Shown here: positions 60,146 to 64,000 of the stretch, one piece after another
Numbering within the stretch: the stretch's first letter is position 1
How the letters are laid out: each line of letters begins with the position of its first letter
Source of the DNA: Vermamoeba vermiformis
Taxonomy: Eukaryota; Tubulinea; Echinamoebida
Assembly: GCA_045837725.1 (NCBI GenBank)
Contig: JBEWZL010000300.1
Coordinates: 496,001 to 560,000, forward strand
DNA length: 64,000 bases
Reading direction: 5' to 3'
Notes under the pieces: model-generated
Told to the model about the DNA's origin: nothing
The model's input: the letters and a program-made list of their open reading frames with translations, nothing else
The model's database searches: none
Program-made: the position numbers and the translations under genes

Positions 60146-62169
60146 TTACAAACCACAAAATATTTGTGGCGAATCACCTGCGAGCAATAAATCAACATCA
60201 ACATCGCTGAAGTCAATGTTGTTCGAGTACGTTACAATCCCGTCGTTAATATTATTGCTGCTATTGTGGCCAGTATATACGTAGGACCTGCCGTCTCCGA
60301 TAGAAATACTGGCAAACAACGCCGCACATCTATCAAGATACGTTTTTAACGTCGTGTTCAGACCCCTGGATCCAGCGTTAAAAATTTATTGCCCAAATAT
60401 GGTAATATTACTTACTTATTCCACCGTTCAGCTTGTTCATCATGTAATTTCAGTAATTGAGTTTTGACCGAAGCACCGAGCGGAAGTTTGAAATTTGCCT
60501 CGAAGATCTTCACTACATTGTTGAATTTGTCCAGCTTTCTCAGGAAAAGATATAATTGTGCTAGCATCACAAAAGCCGAAATAAAGTACAGAAGGATGAA
60601 GGTCTTCGATCGTTGTTGCTCAAAGGTCATATCAGCGATCTACATCCGGTGACTAACGTTTAAACGAGTGTAAGTGACCGTACCTTTTCAGCAGCATCTT
60701 CAAATCCTCCTAAAAGCACTATCCATGCTTTGCACACGTGCATATAATCGGCAGAATAAGCACTGGCATTAGAAGTTAAAAGAAACTCTTTTTGTTTGAT
60801 TGGATCGCGCACATGCTTACGTTACAGCTGAGGTACTAACCACGTAGTCTATTTCGAATAAATATCTGTTGACCAACTCTTCCGATAGTTGAGGCGAATC
60901 TGAGTGCCAATACTCGACTAACGCTTCGAGCCAAAGCCTGTTGACTTGGATCCCGCTCAATAACGACTGACGATGATAATTATCGTCAAAAGGCAACGAC
61001 ATTTCAGCTTTTTGACAAATTTGGCGAAGTGTTTCTAACCGTTGTTCTCTGTGGGTATGTAAGTTAGTTTTTTTGAAGCAGATCGAGCCCGAGACTTACA
61101 CGTGCAATGGTCTGGCTGCACTAATAGAGCTGACGACGTAGATGTGACTAATATCCACCCAAGGACACTTAATATTCTCTTCTAATAACGATTGCGCAAA
61201 AGTCCTTGCTATAAGTCCGTGGTAGCGAGCCTAAGATCCCGCGTTACAACGTTTTAAAAATTAGTTGCTACGTACTTTCTCAAACTCTGCAAAGATTAAG
61301 TGGCTTTTAGACAGCAAAAAATGAGCGGCTACAACGAGTGAATTGACGGTATGAATTTTTTGCAGCAATTTTCGACCCATTTTCATCATTGGGGAAGCTT
61401 CGGTGCCCTTGCCTGCAGCATATGCTCCGACAGCTAGCATGAGGTACATCAGCATCTTATAGGAGGGGTCTATAATTATATTAGTGCTGTTCTCATTTAA
61501 AGTTGCTAGACTTACCAGGCTGATCGCGTAAAAGTGCTGGATCGCAAAACGCTGGTTGTACCCTAAATGTTGAAAATAATTTCTCTTTGTACATCGCAAC
61601 GTAATGGCGCCACTCTTGAAGCGAACATATTATACGAGGAGAATCCTGTATATTATTTTAGCTTAAGAAATAATAACGCCAATTTACCTACCTTTTTGCT
61701 CTTGGTTTCTTTTGCTTCGTATTCGTTTAATAACCTTGTTTTCTCCTCCAATTGCGCTGTTAATACTTCAATCGTCGCTTTTAGCTCTTCTACTTGTCCT
61801 GTATATACGGCGTTAAAAAAAATATTGAGATCATGGTGGATCGTACCAGCTGCTAACCCTCGCTTTTTTTGTTGTCCATAAAAACAAATTCCTTGTAGGC
61901 CATGCTCAACGCATCGTTTACACGGCAATTCTCCGCTACCTAAAAGATTTTCGAAATTACTAAATTATCTGGTGGTTAGGTGATAACACTCTAGCTTGTT
62001 CTCCAGATCCAGATATGTATTATTATGCACTAGAAATACTCATCTTATTTTTCGTACATTTGATATGCTTAGATCGGCAGTTAGTGCACGCGTTGGAAGC
62101 AACTGTAGTTCTTTGCTTCTTACGAGGTGGTTCCTCACTCGTATCAGTATCCTCGCGCTGCCGCGACAT
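60146..62169 (-). CDS. Zn(II)2Cys6 binuclear-cluster transcription factor
   Basis: About nine exons encode about 520 residues. The start MSRQREDTDTSEEPPRKKQR carries a basic nuclear-localisation-like PRKKQR. The zinc cluster spans an intron: ACTNCRSKHIKC, then TKNKMSSGELP, then CKRCVEHGLQGIC, giving C-x2-C-x6-C-x11-C-x2-C-x8-C, within the GAL4-type range. A coiled-coil linker follows (VEELKATIEVLTAQLEEKTR), then a long helical region (AIQHFYAISLVSLATLNENS, LMLAVGAYAAGKGTEASPMM, FDDNYHRQSLLSGIQVNRLW) in the position of the fungal middle homology region. The C-terminus is acidic and Asp/Asn-rich (NIDFSDVDVDLLLAGDSP), a possible activation segment. The class dominates in fungi but also occurs sparingly in amoebozoans. 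Confidence 0.83.
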
Positions 62170-62297
62170 ATTTCAAATAAATATCAACTAAAACAAGTCA
62201 TTTGTTGTCTTCTGTCTGCTGAAATTAGCTTGAGTGAATCCACGACACAAAAATTGATAGTAACTGTACAGTTTATAATTACAAGAATGAAACAAAA

Positions 62298-62555
62298 CTA
62301 TTTCTTAGCGGTATTCGTATTAGACGGTGCGCTAGTAGCTTCTTTAGTGGTAGACGAAGTTTGTTTTTTAGATTTGGCTTGAGCAGCTTGTGTAGCAGCT
62401 TGTGTTAATTCTTCTGAAGGTTTAGCTAACAATTGTTTTTCCTTTTCTTCTTGTTGCGCTCGTTTTTCTTCTAATTTCACTGCGCGTTGCTTCAATTTCG
62501 TCATCCGTTGGTTCATATTCGCCATTTCTTTCTTCAACGTTTGTAATTTGCTCAT
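62298..62555 (-). CDS. Small basic coiled-coil protein
   Basis: Single exon, 85 residues: MSKLQTLKKEMANMNQRMTK, then a charged helix KLEEKRAQQEEKEKQLLAK and a Ser/Thr/Ala-rich tail ending NTNTAKK. No domain is recognised. The gene is tightly packed between the zinc-cluster factor and another coiled-coil gene. Confidence 0.6.
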   Translation of the reverse strand: MSKLQTLKKEMANMNQRMTKLKQRAVKLEEKRAQQEEKEKQLLAKPSEELTQAATQAAQAKSKKQTSSTTKEATSAPSNTNTAKK

Positions 62556-62605
62556 ATAAAGCGGAATTTTCGCAAACTAAATACATTATAATATTAATAA
62601 ATGCC

Positions 62606-63090
62606 TTAGCATTCCACTAGAACGAGTTTCAGATCTTGCAACACGTGATCTTGATTGCTTACCGCGTCAAACACTTCAGGATTATATGACTTTAATGCCT
62701 CTACAAGTTGTTCATTTTCTTTAGTTAATTTATCGATCCAGTTTTGTTGGCTTTGGCTGTAAGAAAATTAGAAAAAAATAAATTAGAAAAAATCTTCAAA
62801 TAATTGCAAATATTCTCTTACTCTAATTCCTCGATGTGTTTATTAATGTACTCAATAGGAACGTTGAAAGAGTCCATAAAGGCTTTTGTCAGATCCTCAA
62901 TGGCATTTATGTCTATAATTAACCAGTTATTAATCCGCGCATTGATTCGCGCATTGATAACAAGATAATTAATTATTGAATATAATTATGTTGGTAAGAT
63001 TCCGGATTTGCACAAATAAAAAAATCTACCTGTTTGAGTTTGTTCAAGCACTTTTGCTTGATCTTCGATCGACTTATTAAGCTCTGCCAT
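62606..63090 (-). CDS. Small coiled-coil hypothetical protein
   Basis: Three exons (63090-63030, about 62913-62822, about 62760-62606) encode about 101 residues: MAELNKSIEDQAKVLEQTQT, DINAIEDLTKAFMDSFNVPI, then KLTKENEQLVEALKSYNPEV, ending KLVLVEC. It is helical throughout. I take the ATG at 63090 because no ATG is present farther upstream in frame, although the frame stays open. Size and helicity would fit a subunit of a larger helical complex; no family is recognised. Confidence 0.6.
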
Positions 63091-63280
63091 GATAATTATA
63101 TAGCGTTTGTAGTGTTCAATGACCGTTTCGTGCCAAGCTGCTTCCGGGGTTTTGGCTAGCAAAAATAAATGTTTTGACAACCAAATTCTGCGTGCTCGCT
63201 GGCCTTCTTCTTAGCTATACGTGTATTATTAGACAACAGTGTATTATATTTGTAAATTTATGGGCGATTAAATAAGCGAA
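63091..63280. promoter_or_regulatory. Divergent promoter, 190 bp
   Basis: Gap between the starts of two small helical-protein genes, leftward at 63090 and rightward at 63281. No motif was assigned. Confidence 0.45.
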
Positions 63281-64000
63281 ATGGAGCGACTAGAGGAACA
63301 ATTTTCGACCATCTTTCAAGATTTGTGCTTGATGGTCAATTTGGTGACTGAGTTCTTCGAGGAGCTCGTGCGAGATTCAGAAGATGTTACTTCACAATAT
63401 AATCAAGCGAAGAATAATATATTGGCTCAACTTGCCGACATCAAAAAAGTTTTTAGGATGCAGCCCAACCCTGACTTAAAACGGGCTGGAAAAACGGTAA
63501 GCAATATTTTATAATATTTATAATAATATTTTAAGCAAAATCTCGACGGTAACTCTTGCATAAAGTACGCAAGATTTTTTGAATCCTACCGTTGTACCCG
63601 ACAAAATTTTATCGTGAACTCGAGCACTAATATGACCAATACATCTATATTAATATTCTATTTCGTATTAAATCACAAAGTCTCGTTTCGGGCTTTTTTC
63701 TTGTTAGATTTACTTCACCAGCAATTCTAATGAAGCTGTATTACCTCACAATATTCTACGGTAAATCTAATATTACAATATTATATTTAGTTCGTTTCGA
63801 ATGTAGAAGCTTTCGTGCAGAATATTCAAGAGCATTTAGATCTGATCGACATCCCTACCGACTTTACCTCTTCGACTATGAACCAGTATTTAACATCTAT
63901 CGATATATCCATTAAAAATTGCGTGTCTCTTATTAGTGGACGAGGCGTAAGTATCTATTTAAAGGAGATCTCGGATCGCAACCTTGCGTAATCTTTTTGA
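63281..64000 (+). CDS. Helical hypothetical protein, cut by window end
   Basis: Exon 1 (63281-63495) encodes MERLEEQFSTIFQDLCLMVN, EELVRDSEDVTSQYNQAKNN and so on, up to RAGKT. A join to 63708 (IYFTSNSNEA), then via a GTATTA donor to a TTTAG acceptor near 63789 (FVSNVEAFVQNIQEHLDLID), and a GTAAGT donor at about 63949 keeps one frame throughout. An alternative splice reads to a stop after RYIH at 63915, but it gives less coding-like sequence. Helical, no family recognised; the 3' part lies outside the window. Confidence 0.55.

Overview
The window is nuclear DNA from an intron-rich unicellular eukaryote. Nearly all genes are split by GT-AG introns of about 45-90 nt. They include Arp1/centractin, an ERK7/MAPK15-type kinase, a tandem calponin-homology (cortexillin-like) protein, a peroxisomal-type ABCD transporter, a Zn(II)2Cys6 transcription factor and GPI-anchored mucin-like surface proteins. 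A cortexillin-like protein together with a bacterial-type alpha-2-macroglobulin and a Zn2Cys6 factor outside an obviously fungal setting points to an amoeboid protist (Amoebozoa or Heterolobosea). The species cannot be fixed from the sequence alone. I see no rRNA, CRISPR array, transposon, LINE, retroelement or virus-like element.

Layout. 0.26-4.6 kb (-): a 17-exon polytopic membrane protein whose longest intron carries two tRNA genes (initiator Met and Ala). 5.8-10.4 kb (-): a small helix-turn-helix-like protein, then a RhoGAP-like/FYVE-like protein. 10.9-14.9 kb (+): a BTB-BACK-Arf fusion, then a secreted kelch/EGF protein. 15-18.7 kb (-): a HAD phosphatase and two neighbouring genes that share a duplicated promoter and first exon. 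19.8-25 kb (+): a Pro/Gln-rich membrane protein and the cortexillin-like protein. 25.8-33.2 kb (-): a thioester-bearing, bacterial-type alpha-2-macroglobulin with a 76-residue ubiquitin-like domain spliced in frame at the expected bait-region position.

33.4-40.9 kb: a DUF-type small protein (+), MAPK15 (-), Arp1 (+) with a 1,008-nt intron holding tRNA-Leu, tRNA-Ser and a second identical tRNA-Ala, a histidine phosphatase (-) and a small hypothetical protein (+). 41.1-53.4 kb (+): two paralogous GPI-anchored low-complexity surface proteins with nearly identical Cys-rich C-terminal halves but different repeat regions, separated by 3.5 kb of non-coding DNA. 53.5-57.5 kb (-): a coiled-coil protein and an ABCB-type half transporter. 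57.7-60.1 kb (+): an ABCD half transporter divergent from it. 60.1-64 kb: a Zn2Cys6 transcription factor and three small coiled-coil proteins, the last running off the window.

The strongest candidates for undescribed biology are the alpha-2-macroglobulin with an internal ubiquitin-like domain and no signal peptide, the BTB-BACK-Arf GTPase fusion whose domain junction lies inside a single exon, and the nesting of tRNA clusters, including a duplicated tRNA-Ala cassette, in the long introns of two unrelated protein-coding genes. Exon boundaries were worked out by hand from splice motifs and reading frame; the ends of some internal exons are approximate.
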